Position numbers and translations under genes: made by a program
The notes under the pieces: generated by a model
The model's database searches: none
What the model was told of the DNA's origin: nothing
What the model saw: only the letters and a program-made list of their open reading frames with translations
Shown: in pieces, positions 12,163-22,913 of the stretch
Layout of the letters: each line of letters starts with the position of its first letter
Numbering within the stretch: the stretch's first letter is position 1
NCBI RefSeq assembly: GCF_024139115.2
Contig: NC_085140.1
Location: 414,234,283-414,298,282, forward strand
Reading direction: 5' to 3'
Length of the DNA: 64,000 bases
Source of the DNA: Armigeres subalbatus
Lineage: Eukaryota; Arthropoda; Insecta; Diptera; Culicidae

Positions 12163-13235
12163 TTAGGTTTTTTTTCGATTTTTTCTTCGATCGTCTAGGG
12201 TCCCCAGGTCCGATTCCACCGTTTGCTGCCAACATGTTAGTGGCTTTCCATAAAGTCGTCGGCCTCTATCCGGTTCTCTGTTTATTATTGTTTTCAGTAT
12301 TCTTTTTCCCAACAATCGCACTAAGTCACCAGCCCACCTAAGTCTGCTGTATTTTAAACGATTCACAAAGTGTTCCATCATCTCTACAGAAGAAACCTGG
12401 TCGATAGCAACCTATGTAGGTGTGAAGCCGGTTGTGATGACATCGATCAAGTAGTTTAGTATTGCTCGGAAAATAACGCCTCCAGAGAGCAACTATTGGA
12501 TACCCTTGTGGCCCGAGGTAAACAACCCTTCCGTGATATAATAGGTGTTTTGGGAGAACGTGATGTGATCTACATGCAGGCCATCTATGCCTTCCTTTGC
12601 TTGGCTAACATCAAAGTTTAATGCCTATATTCTTCTCTTTCTCAGTTTTTTTCTTGTCCGATTCTGTTTCTCTGTACCATGTACCACGAAGCTCTGGCCA
12701 TCCGGAAGATGCTCCCTGACGAACCAAAATCGAGCACGACGCCACGCAAAACCGTTTTCAACGTTCAACGTCAAACGCCCGGATGAGCAGCTGAAATAAC
12801 CTAAACCCAAATCCCTACCCCGTCCGTCCTGTATTAAGTAATTTTTAACCTTGAGTCGCCACGAGTATTATGGTCTATGTCCCCTCCCAACTAACTGTTA
12901 AGATAAGATGATATACCATGTAAAAATATCATACTTGAGAATTGCGGCTCCGCAAAGTGTCACACACGACTGAGCCTACCAAATAAATGAACTGGTTAAA
13001 AAAAAGTGTTCCATCTTTGTGCGCTTGATACAGCTCGTGATCCATGCGATTGCGCCACACAACATGTTCCAGTTTTCCACCGAGTATTGTACGCATCACT
13101 TCTTGCTAATCCGAAAGCTCTCCGGTCCGCTCTTTCAACGCTCTCGATTTATGGCAGTAGAATCAGAGTTTTAATCAGAGCAAATCTCGTTTCCGTCTAC
13201 ATGTTACGTGACCTAAGCTGGTTATGTAATCTATA
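12163..13235 (-). pseudogene. LINE reverse-transcriptase C-terminal fragment, split by another LINE
   Basis: The minus strand encodes the post-RT region common to many insect LINEs. The 13016-13235 part reads towards an EHVVWRNRMDHELYQ-like block, and the 12163-12379 part continues with VKRLKYSRLRWAGDLVRLLGK (RLRWAGHV motif). The two parts are separated by the 12380-13002 insertion, with AAAGTGTTCCATC on both sides. Stops and frame changes make it non-functional. Confidence 0.65.
12380..13002 (+). mobile_element. 5'-truncated I-like LINE 3' end
   Basis: The plus strand from 12383 encodes a LINE ORF2 tail: a CRCEAGCDDIDQVV zinc-binding-like block with an in-frame TAG at the end, then a QLLDTLVARGKQPFRD segment, a stop, and a 3' UTR ending GAGCCTACCAAATAAATGAAC plus an A-tail. 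The AAAGTGTTCCATC target duplication (13 bp, 12367-12379 and 13003-13015) defines the ends. The tail resembles the I-clade copies at 45357 and 60595. Confidence 0.75.
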
Positions 13236-13386
13236 AAATGCTTTTTAGTCGTAGTCGCAATACACTTCATGTGAAACATGTTACAAGCGAACCAAGGTAA
13301 TCAATTATGTTTTATGTTAAGAATGGGTGTCAAGCATTATTCAAAACGAATTTTTATAAGTTTTTTTTTGTGATAGCAGATCGGGA

Positions 13387-14150
13387 AAATATTATAATTT
13401 CGTCGAATGACGTTCAGTTGAATGACATATAGTCGAAAGGACAGCCGGTCGAAAGAACATTTAGTCGAACGGAGATTTGGTCAAATGAACATTAAGTCGA
13501 ATGGATATTTAGTCGAATGGACATTTAATCGAAAGGACATTTGTACCGGGGCCAGCAGAAGATTCTTCTTCTTCTTCTTCTTCTTCTTCTTCTTCTTCTT
13601 CTTCTTCTTCTTGGCATCACATCTGCACACTGGGACAGAGCCGCCTCGCAGCTTAGTGTTCATTAAGCACTTCCACAGTTGTTCACTGCGAGGTTTCTAG
13701 GCAAGATTACCATTTTTGCATTCGTATATCATGAGTCTAATGAATACGATGATGCTTTTATGCCCAAAGAAGTCGAGATAATTTCCAATCCGAAAATTGC
13801 CTAAACCCGCACCGGGAATCGAACCAAGCCACCCTCAGCATGGTCTTGCTTTATAGCCGCGCGTCTTACCTCACGGCTTAGCGCCCCAGCCAGCAAAAGA
13901 TTATTTATTTGAAATTCCGCCTTCGACCAAATGCCCTTTCGAACAAACGGCATTCGACATTCTAACATTCTTCATTCTAAAATATAATTTCGACTAAATG
14001 TTCGTTTGACCAAATGTCCATTCGACCAAACGTCATTCGACCAAAGGTCCTACGTCTCTAGTGGATTAAAAATTCATTTTCGACAAAATGTCCATTTGAC
14101 GTAATATCCTTTCGACCAAATGTCATTCGACGAAATGGTATGGATTCAAA
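13387..14150. mobile_element. Foldback with GTCGAAAGGACATTT repeats
   Basis: Left arm 13400-13545 repeats GGACATTTAGTCGAA-like units. Right arm 13915-14145 carries the reverse complements and ends CATTCGACGAAATGGTATGGATTC, the reverse of the 2355 terminus. TTTTTAATCCACTAGAGACG is shared (inverted) with 2490-2515, confirming one family. A SINE is inserted in the middle. Confidence 0.7.
13565..13889 (-). mobile_element. tRNA-derived SINE (Feilai type)
   Basis: In reverse orientation: a (CTT)n run at 13565-13613 (the tail), the GCCGCCTCGCAGCTTAGTG body, the B box complement GGGAATCGAACC near 13816, and an A-box complement near 13860. Target duplication: CCAGCAGAAGATT (13552-13564) and CCAGCAAAAGATT (13890-13902), one mismatch. 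Confidence 0.85.
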
Positions 14151-16129
14151 TTCAACAATATTTTGATGGTTAATTCAACAATTTTGACGTATTTAACATC
14201 ATATAATAGAATATGAGTCCAGGCGGAAAGTCTATGTAACATGAATGCATTGAATTTATTTTTAATGATTCCTTAAGTATGATTGGCTTTTATAATCCAT
14301 GAAATTTTTTACCAGCCAAAACCGATTATTGTTAGACTGCAAGCAAGCTAAGCAAGATGTCCATGGTATTTTGGAGTGTAGAATTATGCTTCCAATCATT
14401 CCCAGTTGTCTTAACGTAACAATGACATTCGCCATATAATGAACTTCTCATGTTGTTGTAATATCATAAAAGGCGGAGAAAATCAAATTTTAGCTAGATT
14501 GAATCATGGTTTCCAATTCCGTTCAAAACAATTCTACTAACTATATTTATATTTTGTTTACATGTTGGTAGATTACATGGGCGTAGCCAGGATTTCGATT
14601 AGGGAGGGGGAGGAACTTTTTAAGGTATTCTGAATCGTAATTTTATAAAAACACAATTCCACCATCAATTTCTCCGGAAACTGATCCGAAAATTCCACCA
14701 TTATTTATTCCAAGAAATCCTCAACGAGCTCCTAAGTTCGGCAGGGAATTCTTGAGAAAATTCTTTCGTGCTGCTTCTCACAAAATTTCTGAAAAATTGC
14801 ACCGTGCATTTCCTAAGAATATTCCGTGGAAATTCATCTGAATTTCCAGTAAAGATTCCTGAGAATTTCGCAAAAAAACTTCGAATTTCTTGTGTAAATT
14901 CTATAAAATTTACCGTGAAAGCTTCGAATATTCTTACAGAAATTATACCGAAAATGAAATCAACAATGGAATTTTTGGAGGAATTCCTAGATTAATTTCC
15001 AAAGAAATCCCGAAAGAATTCCGGTGGAAGCTTTAAGATTTCTACTGGTAGATCCTCCATGAGTTTCGCCGAAAAGTCCTCCGGAAGTTCCTCCGGGAAT
15101 CCTTCCAGTAGTTCCACCGGCAAGTTCCTCCAAGAATTCCTTCGAGAATTATTCCGGTAGTTCTATCGGCAGCTCCTACAGGGGTTCTCTGAAAATTCTT
15201 ACGGGAATTTCTCCAGAATTTCAATTCATGTTTTCTTTCTGGAATTCAGTTAGGCTTTTTCAGGGATTTATATAGAATTTTAATTCCTCCATAAGCTCGT
15301 CCGAGAATTTCTCTGGGAACTCCTCAGGGAATTCTTCAGGAGGTCCTCTGATGATGATGATGGTTCAGCTACATACCCCTACAAAGGTCAGCTAGGCGAA
15401 ATTTGTCTATAAGATGAATTCTCCAAAATATTTTCCGAGAATTTTTCTCGGGGGGTTCCTTTGAAAATTCTCCCAAAAGTTTCTTCAGAAATTCCTCCCG
15501 AAGCTCCTTCGAAAATTCCTTCAAGAGTTCCTTCGGGAATTCCACCGGCAATTCATCCGGGTGTCTTTCCGGGAATTTCTCTGAGAGTTCCACCAGTAGA
15601 TCTTCCAGGAAATCATTCAGGCTTTTTTCAGGAAATCATTTAGGGTTTCCGATAGTTTCTCTGGGAGTCCCTTTGGGAGGTCCTCTAGGAATTCTTCTAG
15701 GAGTTCCTCCTGAAATTTCACCGGGAGTTCTAACGGGAGCTCCTCCGCAGTTCGTTCGGGAATCCCTCCGGGAGATCCACCCGCAGTTTCTACGAGAATT
15801 CCTCCGGGAGTTTCACCGGTAGTTCTTTCGGGTGTTCCTCTGAGGAGGTACTCCCAGAGTAATTTCCGGAGGAACTCCCGAAGGAATTTCTGGAGGAATT
15901 CCCGGAGAAATTATCAGAGGAGTCCTCGGAGGATCTGCCGGTGGAACTTCTGGAGGAATTTCTTGAAGAAGTACAGGAAGAATTTTCGGAGGAAATCCTG
16001 TTGTAAGAGCTCCTGGATGCAGTCCCAAATTAACTTCCGTAAGATTTTCAGGAGGAACTCCTGAAAGAATTCTTAAAGGGCCTTCCGGAGGAACTCCTGG
16101 AGAAATTCTCCGATAAACTTCTACCAATT

Positions 16130-16480
16130 AATAATTGCAATTTATCCCAGCATTCCATCTTCTGAGTAAAGATACTGATAATATGCTGGGATATCGATCT
16201 TAGTTATCTATCTGCTCAGTAAACAAAGTGCAATGTTCGCCATGGAGAAATATTTTTTCACTGCTTTTGTTGTAGCAACGCCCTCGCAACGTGAATAAAC
16301 CCCAAACCGCCCTGGCTATCAGGAACATCATTAAATGCTCAAATGATAATATCTTGCCAGAGTGCTCTTTGATTAGGGATAATATCTTTGCACAAGCAAA
16401 GATGATATCCTGTGCTCAGATGATATTGCAATGCCTGATAAATACCTAAAAAAAAGCCTAAATTAATTACTAAAAGAAAG
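16130..16480. other. Unassigned non-repetitive interruption in the GGAATTC repeat element
   Basis: TTATCCCAGCAT near 16140 is mirrored by ATGCTGGGATA near 16183, and GATAATATC/GATGATATC phrases recur to 16420. It may be a small nested MITE; no target duplication was found. Confidence 0.3.
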
Positions 16481-16883
16481 CCTGAATTAGTTCTCAGAGG
16501 AACCACTGGTGGAACACCTGGAGCAATTTTCAGAGGAAAAGCCGGTGTTGAATTTCTAGAGGAACTTCTGAAATCCCATTTCCCGTGAAATTCCTGCCAA
16601 ATATCTTCCAGGAATTCCCTGTGAAGTTCCTGAAGGGATTTCCGGAAGAACTCTTGGAAAAAACTTCTGGAGGAGCTCCCGAAGGAGCTCTCCTGAAATA
16701 ATGCTTGGAGAAGTTCCTGAAGGAATTGCGGGAGGAATGCCCAGAGAAGTTTCTAGAAGAAATTCCGAAGGAACTTCTCATTGATTTACAAGTGAAATTA
16801 TGGAGTGAAATTTGAGAATTTCCGTCATAAATTTCTGCAGAAACTTCTGGTGAAATTTTAGGAGTAGATTCCGTATGTATGTA

Positions 16884-17144
16884 GTAATTAACCAAATCAC
16901 TGCAATATACTTCTCCAAAATGGGATACGCGTTACGGACGAGAACTTCGGATATCGCGAAATTTGAAACACTGCTAAACAACTTCGATAATAATAACTTT
17001 TATTCCAATCGTAAATCGCAAAGTACAACCGATCAGAAGCTCTCGCTGTTACCAACTGGCTCTTGTGTGAAGAGACCCTTGAGCCCGCGAACAACAGTGA
17101 GAGCTTCGATTTTATTTAGGGATGTTCACGGAATAATTTCAACA
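16884..17144 (-). repeat. 3' LTR
   Basis: 261-bp repeat identical by eye to 22115-22375. On the coding strand it starts TGTTGAAATTATTCC and ends GGTTAATTAC, so it lacks the usual CA end. The integrase ORF runs into it and stops at 17126. Confidence 0.9.
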
Positions 17145-18295
17145 AATCGGCCATCCTGACCACCATCCGGCCCGGATGGTGCCACTTGCTCATCCGTTCC
17201 TTCTGTGTTTTGTCTATCGTCGTCCTGCTCTTGGATATCATCTTCGTCCTCGTCGTCGATCGGTATGAATCGCTTCATAAACTCGGCGCAGGTCGATGTC
17301 CGGTTAGGTCCTTCTTCGTTCCCGATTTTTTCGACATCGTATCTGTCGTTTCTTTTTTTCTTGGTAACGCGATATGGTCCCAGAAATTTTCTTGCAATTT
17401 TTAGATGTGTACCGAATTGCGTTCGACTGATCGCTACTAGGTCGCCAACTTCGTAGTTTTCGGCATCCTTCCTATTTGAGTCGAATTGTTGCTTCATCTT
17501 TCTTTGCGTCTCTTGTATATTGGCCCTTGCATGCACTCTAATTTCATCACGAGAATCCTCGAACGACTTAATCCATTCTTGCTCAATTACTTCAGCTAAT
17601 TTTATATCCTCTGGCGCCCTCATTTTAGTACCGAACAGCAGTTCAAACGGTGTTCTTGCTATACTTCGCTGAAGAGTATTATTTAAAAATCTTTGAAGGT
17701 TTCCGACATGCAGATACCAGTTTTCGGGGTTATCAATTGAAAGTTTTGCCAAAGCGGGTACGATTACTCCATGGATTCTCTCTACTTGGCCATTGCCGCG
17801 CGGTACCCCAGTAGTAATTTGTAGATGCTCAATTCCTTCTGTCTCACAATAACATTTAAATGCAGTTGATGTAAAAGCAGCCCCTCTATCAGAAACTATT
17901 CTCTTTGGATTTCCAAACACTATTCTTTGTACTTCCAACTTTTTTAATACCTCATCAGCAGTCGTAGATTTGACAGGATATATCCAAACAAATTTGCTAA
18001 AAGCATCGATAACAGTAAAAATATACCTGTACTGTTTGTTGGATGCTGTAAGTGGTCCCAAATGGTCAACGTGGTAAGTAGATAATGGTACTTCATCTTT
18101 TGGAATAGGGTAAAGAAATCCTTCTTTCTTACCAGCCTTTCGACTTGCCAAAATGCACGGCACGCAGCTTTTTACAATTTTCTCTATTTTCATCGACAAA
18201 TTATCTATCCAGTATTCTCTGTTCAAAAGTTCACTCATTTTCTTCACTCCGAAGTGGCCTTGTTCATGAACATTCCTAATAATTGCATTCTGCAT
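17126..18295 (-). CDS. Retrotransposon integrase
   Basis: A 389-codon ORF. The N-terminal HHCC zinc domain is visible (H...GHFGVKKM, then C-VP-C at ~44-47). The DDE core has Asp in HVDHLGPL, Asp in VSDRGAAF and Glu in NGQVERIHG with normal spacing. An SH3-like C-terminal segment (YEVGDLVAISR, FLGPYRVTKK) is followed by an acidic tail. This is the longest uninterrupted pol segment; a start Met is unlikely to be native, since the domain belongs to the polyprotein. Confidence 0.8.
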   Translation of the reverse strand: MQNAIIRNVHEQGHFGVKKMSELLNREYWIDNLSMKIEKIVKSCVPCILASRKAGKKEGFLYPIPKDEVPLSTYHVDHLGPLTASNKQYRYIFTVIDAFSKFVWIYPVKSTTADEVLKKLEVQRIVFGNPKRIVSDRGAAFTSTAFKCYCETEGIEHLQITTGVPRGNGQVERIHGVIVPALAKLSIDNPENWYLHVGNLQRFLNNTLQRSIARTPFELLFGTKMRAPEDIKLAEVIEQEWIKSFEDSRDEIRVHARANIQETQRKMKQQFDSNRKDAENYEVGDLVAISRTQFGTHLKIARKFLGPYRVTKKKRNDRYDVEKIGNEEGPNRTSTCAEFMKRFIPIDDEDEDDIQEQDDDRQNTEGTDEQVAPSGPDGGQDGRFVEIIP

Positions 18296-18309
18296 TGAAC
18301 TAGGTATTA

Positions 18310-19754
18310 CTAAAAGCTTTCCTCCACCTTATATAAAACTCCATGATCTACTGAGTAATCACCAAACGGTTCTGTGTTCAAAACTTTGAGAATTGCTGCT
18401 AATCTTTCGTCCTTTTGTTGGCACGCTTTAATTTGATCAATAATATTGTTTTGCAATAGCATTACTGAGGGATTTCTACTAAGTGCATCTACATGTTTCA
18501 TGCGAATGCCAGATCTATGTTCCAAAACATATTGATACTCTTCAAGCAACAAAGCCCATCCCGCTATCCTTGGAGATATATCCTTTTTAACCATCGTCAT
18601 CTTGAAGGCAGCGCAGTCGGTTACAATCGCGAAGGGAATTCCCAGTAAATACACTCGAAACTTCTTCAAAGCGGAAACTACCGCCAAAACCTCTAACTCA
18701 TAGCTAGGATAATTTGATTCAGCACTTGAAGTTTTTCTGCTATAATAATATATTGGATGGAAACATTTTTCCTCTACACTTTTCTGCAATAAAATCGATC
18801 CATAACCAATTCGACTGGCATCCGTATGAAGCTCAGTATTGGCGTTTGGACAATATAATCGAAGAGTTGGTCTATTACACAATGCTGATTTCAATGTTTC
18901 CATTGCAGCGCGTTGGTCTGGACCAAATACGAATTTGGCGTCCTTACGCAACAGATCCGTTAGCGGTTTGGCAACAATGGAATATCCTTCAACAAATTTT
19001 CTAAAATACCCAGTCAATCCTAAAAATTGTTGCACTTGCTTAAAGCTATTAGGCTCTGGAAATCTCGATACTGCTTCCGTTTTATCTGAAGTTGGACAAA
19101 TTATCCCATTTTCAATCTCATAACCTAAATGTTGAATTTTTCGTTTTAAAAACTGACATTTCTTCCATTTTATTTTTAAGCCATGACACTGCGCGACTTT
19201 TAATACCATGGTTAATTTTTCCAAAGCTTCTTCTTCATTTTTAGCGGGGATCAATATATCATCTATGTAAACTACTACAACCTTCTTATCAATCAATTCT
19301 CTAAAAATATCATTAACAAACCGTTGAAAAACTGTCGGTGAAGTGCATAACCCAAATGGGGTTTTCAAGAATTCAAATTGTCCTGTTGGAGTGACAAAAG
19401 ATGTGTACTTTATACTCTCTTCTTCAACCGGCACGTGAAAAAACCCATTCTCCAAATCCAGTGTTGAGAAGACCCGAGATGAATGTAAATCGTCAATGAT
19501 GTCTTCGATTAATGGGATCGGAAAATGATCACGAACAATAATCTTATTTAGTCTACGATAATCAACACAAAGTCGTCTTGTCCCGTCTTTTTATGGGCTA
19601 AAACAATAGGGCTACTATACTCTGAAGTACTGGGACGGATTATTCCATCTTTCAACCAACATTCTATTTGTTCTTGAACTATCTGTTTCTCCAAAGGTGC
19701 TAAACGCCGAGGCAACTGTTGGATCGGTAAATCGTTTTTAACAACTATTTTCAA
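18310..19754 (-). pseudogene. pol: Retrotransposon reverse transcriptase and RNase H
   Basis: Two frames. 19754-19548 holds the RT fingers (LAPLEKQIVQEQ, then IIRPSTSEYSSPIVLAHKK). After a one-base loss in the A-run at 19588-19592 the frame resumes, with ENGFFHVPVEEE, PFGLCTSPTVFQRFVND, catalytic YIDDILI, the thumb and FLGLTGYFRKFV. RNase H follows with TDASRIGYGSIL and a VDALSRNP end. It stops at 18310 by another A-run break (18318-18320) just before integrase. All motifs are present, so decay is limited to frame breaks. Confidence 0.85.
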
Positions 19755-19756
19755 CG

Positions 19757-20680
19757 TTACTCTGGTTTCCTTAACTTTTGTGGGGAGTAAGTTTCTATAA
19801 GTTCCTGAACTCTATCGCGTATCGCCCGATCTTGGATGTGTTGCAATGAATCATCTGTAATTTCATCCGTCCTGATTCTGAGAGCAAAGTGTTCTTCTTT
19901 TGGACTAAATTTGGCTCCGCTGGCTGTAACACTGACGTCACCAAACGTTAATAAATTTCTACCCAACAAAATATCATGTGGAAGATCTTCATCTTTTAAA
20001 ATATCGCATGTTAGTCTCAAAGATACGCCTTCCACTTCAATATCGAGGGGAACACTACCTAGAGTCCATATTGCTCCTTTTAACGTCATTAAACGTTTTT
20101 TATCATTCTGGTTCATTACCAACTGTAATTTGTTCTTCCATTCTTCTCTTAATAAAGAAACGTCGGCTCCAGAATCAAAAAATGCTCGGAAAGGAATAGC
20201 TCCAACTAATATTGCCATGTAAGTCCCCTTAGAGACAACAGAATTAGAATTGCAGATATTAACATTCCTATTGCCAAACTTCCTCGGACATTCTCTTGAA
20301 ATATGACCCTCTCTACCACAGTTATAGCAATTTACTGCTCGTGGAGAGTTAATTACCCTTCCTGTGTAATTGCTGTTATTGAGGCCAATTGGCCTTCCAC
20401 TAGAAATTCTTCGCTCTGGAGTATAGGAGCTCCCATCTCGACCATATTTACTATCTTTTATCCCTTGATAAACTCTAAGTTTTTCTCTGAACTCATCGAT
20501 AGATTTAGAGCCATATAATATAGTCTTATCTGGACCATTGTCGTTAATTCCATTGATTGTGTACGTGATAATTGACATTATATCAACATTGGCCTTTGCC
20601 CTGATTTCTCGCATTTGCAAAAAATACTCCAATACACTTTCACCCATATTCCTCTTGCGATTTCGCAATCTCTCATGCAC
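19757..20680 (-). pseudogene. Retrotransposon Gag C-terminus (zinc knuckle) and aspartic protease
   Basis: A 307-codon ORF continuing capsid sequence, then a CCHC zinc knuckle CYNCGREGHISREC (residues ~116-129) for RNA binding, then a retropepsin-like active site FFDSGADVSLL (~167-177) with the flap/LLGRN region near 240. The frame ends at an A-run (T-run 19776-19779) just before RT. The protease would cut the polyprotein if the frame were intact. Confidence 0.8.
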
Positions 20681-20702
20681 AACGGCGCAATTTTCAGAAA
20701 AC

Positions 20703-21647
20703 TCAAATTCTTTTTAACAAGAAGTCTTTCAATGCCCTCCAATTAGTCACATTATTAGTGGTATTTAATGACATTTTAGCCAATCCTGACAACTTGCGTT
20801 TTGCAATTACAAACCTACGTAACTCAGTCAATCCAAAAGAGTCCGATAGTTCATCAAAGTCCGTAATCCATTTTCGAACGGGATATATTTCTGAGCCAGA
20901 AAATTCAGAAAATGCTGTTTCAGCTTCACTTACCAACAATCGCGGTTCCATTCTATACGCATCACGCGCATGAGTTTCCAAGTGGTTATTACCACGTAAG
21001 CCACCATACGCCTCAGAGTCAGCGCAGCTTTCACATACTTCCACTAGATCATTTCGACCATCGCCGACAATCGGATTTGTATTGCCACTATTACACTCGG
21101 CTCGACATTCGCCAGCCACATTTGCACGTAAATTCACATTTCTATTATTCGTTCCACCTCTTGGACCATTGCCCATCTGATTATCGTTCGGTTCCCCGTT
21201 TTGATAAGCTAGGCTACAAGCACCATCATCACCCAAATAGTCATCATCATTGTTCACTGTGAAATACACATCGTTTTTGTTTGTAGCACAATCAATTTCA
21301 TTGCTTGTGGTTTGTCCACCTTTATCACACCCGGCCGAGCTACATCCCTTTGGAGTACTAGATTGTTGAGGTACAATGGAATTAGCGCGGATTTCTTCAA
21401 CCACAACGTTTAATCTAGAAGTCTCATTTCTCATTGAGCTCATTTCGCTACGCAGCGCGCTTAGCTCGTGCGTTAAATTAGCCAAAGTAGAGTCTGAGAA
21501 ATTTAATCGATCAATTAATCGCGTGAACGTATTCTCAATAACTTGCATTGGATATGCACCCGCGGAAGAAGATGTTTGCGAGGTGTTAGAGGTGGAGGGT
21601 GCTCCACCGTTAGGCCGAAACGGGGGAATATTATTGTTCGACGTCAT
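20703..21647 (-). pseudogene. gag: Retrotransposon Gag, N-terminal part
   Basis: A 314-codon ORF beginning MTSNNNIPPF. It has a Ser/Asn/Pro-rich start, a coiled-coil-like segment around residues 45-105 (LTHELSALRSEMSSMRNE), a long polar Asn-rich middle, and a C-terminal capsid-like helical region (residues ~240-314). It ends early at a frame break in the T-run at 20711-20715 (one A too many on the coding strand); the capsid frame continues in the next ORF. It would form the particle shell that packages element RNA. Confidence 0.75.
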
Positions 21648-22114
21648 GACGTCCTATTGTGATCGGATTTCCAAAAGAACGGATATCACACACTGTGTAA
21701 TCAGTTGTTTCTTCAAATTCACTCTACAGTCACACAAGTATCTGTTTGTTTGTTTGAAGTTGCACCAAACGCTGACCCTTAACCTCAGGCAAAAGCCTTG
21801 AATATTTACTACTTGTTCACTGTAGTATGGGTCACAGTCACCGCAAATGGATTCCGTTTCGGTGTTATTTGAGGTTTGCACTTAAACTTAATTTTCACTA
21901 CCAATTCACTTTCTAATAATAATTTAATCCAATTCAATTTCTTATCACTATTTAATTCAATATAACTTACGAGTAAAAAAAATATGTACACAGGTGTAGA
22001 ATTATAAAACGATTTCTTTTGAAAGTTGTTTCAATTAATATACGGCACTATCTGCACCTTTCGCAGCAACGTGAAGCGATTATCCCGACAGTTTCTTCCC
22101 GCGTTCCCGGACAA

Positions 22115-22375
22115 GTAATTAACCAAATCACTGCAATATACTTCTCCAAAATGGGATACGCGTTACGGACGAGAACTTCGGATATCGCGAAATTTGAAAC
22201 ACTGCTAAACAACTTCGATAATAATAACTTTTATTCCAATCGTAAATCGCAAAGTACAACCGATCAGAAGCTCTCGCTGTTACCAACTGGCTCTTGTGTG
22301 AAGAGACCCTTGAGCCCGCGAACAACAGTGAGAGCTTCGATTTTATTTAGGGATGTTCACGGAATAATTTCAACA
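22115..22375 (-). repeat. 5' LTR
   Basis: Carries the upstream LTR for the minus-strand coding region. The next coding-strand bases are TTGTCCGGGAACGCGGG, where a primer-binding site is expected; it does not begin with the usual TGG. Confidence 0.9.
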
Positions 22376-22913
22376 TGTATTCTTGATGGAACTCTCGAAT
22401 GTATTCTTGAATTAAATACCGAAGATTTTTCTGGAAGATTAGCCGAAGAAATGTCTAGAATTAAACCTTGGAGAGATGAAAAGAAATCTTCAAGGAATTT
22501 CCTTATGAATTCCCTAAAAAAAATAGTGAGGGGTTTCTAGATAAGGATGAATTACAATTACATGAGAAGGATTTTCGAACGATTTTCAGAGGAATTTGTG
22601 GATAACTTTACGCAGCAATTAAGAAGTTCCCAGGGGAGCTTTTAGAAGGATTTCAAGGAGAATTCTTGAGCCCGAAATGTTTCGAGTTGTTTTGAATTTT
22701 CATATATTATGGATTCTGGATACCCTAAAAAGTTTTTGAAATTTTTTTGAATTTGAACCACCTATTTCTGAATATGATTGGATCGTAAAGTGCACATGTT
22801 TAAGGGAATTCATTTCAGTAACCGGTAAATCTTTCCACCATTTAGGGGGGGAGGGGGGTCGATGCCTCCCCCCCCTTCCCTGCCCCTCTCTGGCTACGCC
22901 CTTGGTAGATTAC

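Larger units (their letters stand above)
16884..22375 (-). mobile_element. Ty3/gypsy-type LTR retrotransposon, young but frame-broken
   Basis: Two 261-bp LTRs (16884-17144 and 22115-22375) appear identical on reading through both. TGTA flanks the element (16880-16883, 22376-22379), a 4-bp duplication (5 bp, ATGTA, if the LTR is one base shorter). Coding is on the minus strand in the order gag, protease, RT, RNase H, integrase, which is the Ty3/gypsy order. No envelope-like ORF is present. Four frame breaks, all at A-runs, split gag-pol. It inserted into the 14577-22901 element. Confidence 0.9.
14577..22901. mobile_element. DNA element with GGGCGTAGCCAG termini, split by an LTR retrotransposon
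   Basis: The left end ATGGGCGTAGCCAGG (14577) and right end CTGGCTACGCCC (to 22901) are inverted repeats. A perfect 12-bp duplication TTGGTAGATTAC flanks them (14565-14576, 22902-22913). Without the retrotransposon the element is ~2.8 kb, filled with degenerate short repeats of the kind TTCCTCCGGGAATTC, mostly one orientation to ~15840 and the other after it. The short ORFs (for example 15369-16127, Pro/Glu-rich) are repeat artefacts. The superfamily is not recognised. Confidence 0.75.

Noticed and set aside
15369..16127. Pro/Glu-rich ORFs near 15.4-16.1 kb
   Set aside because: They read the degenerate TTCCTCCGGGAATTC repeats of the 14577 element; no domain, and both strands are open in places.
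17126..22375. Endogenous errantivirus with envelope gene
   Set aside because: No third ORF exists between integrase and the 3' LTR; integrase runs directly into the LTR.
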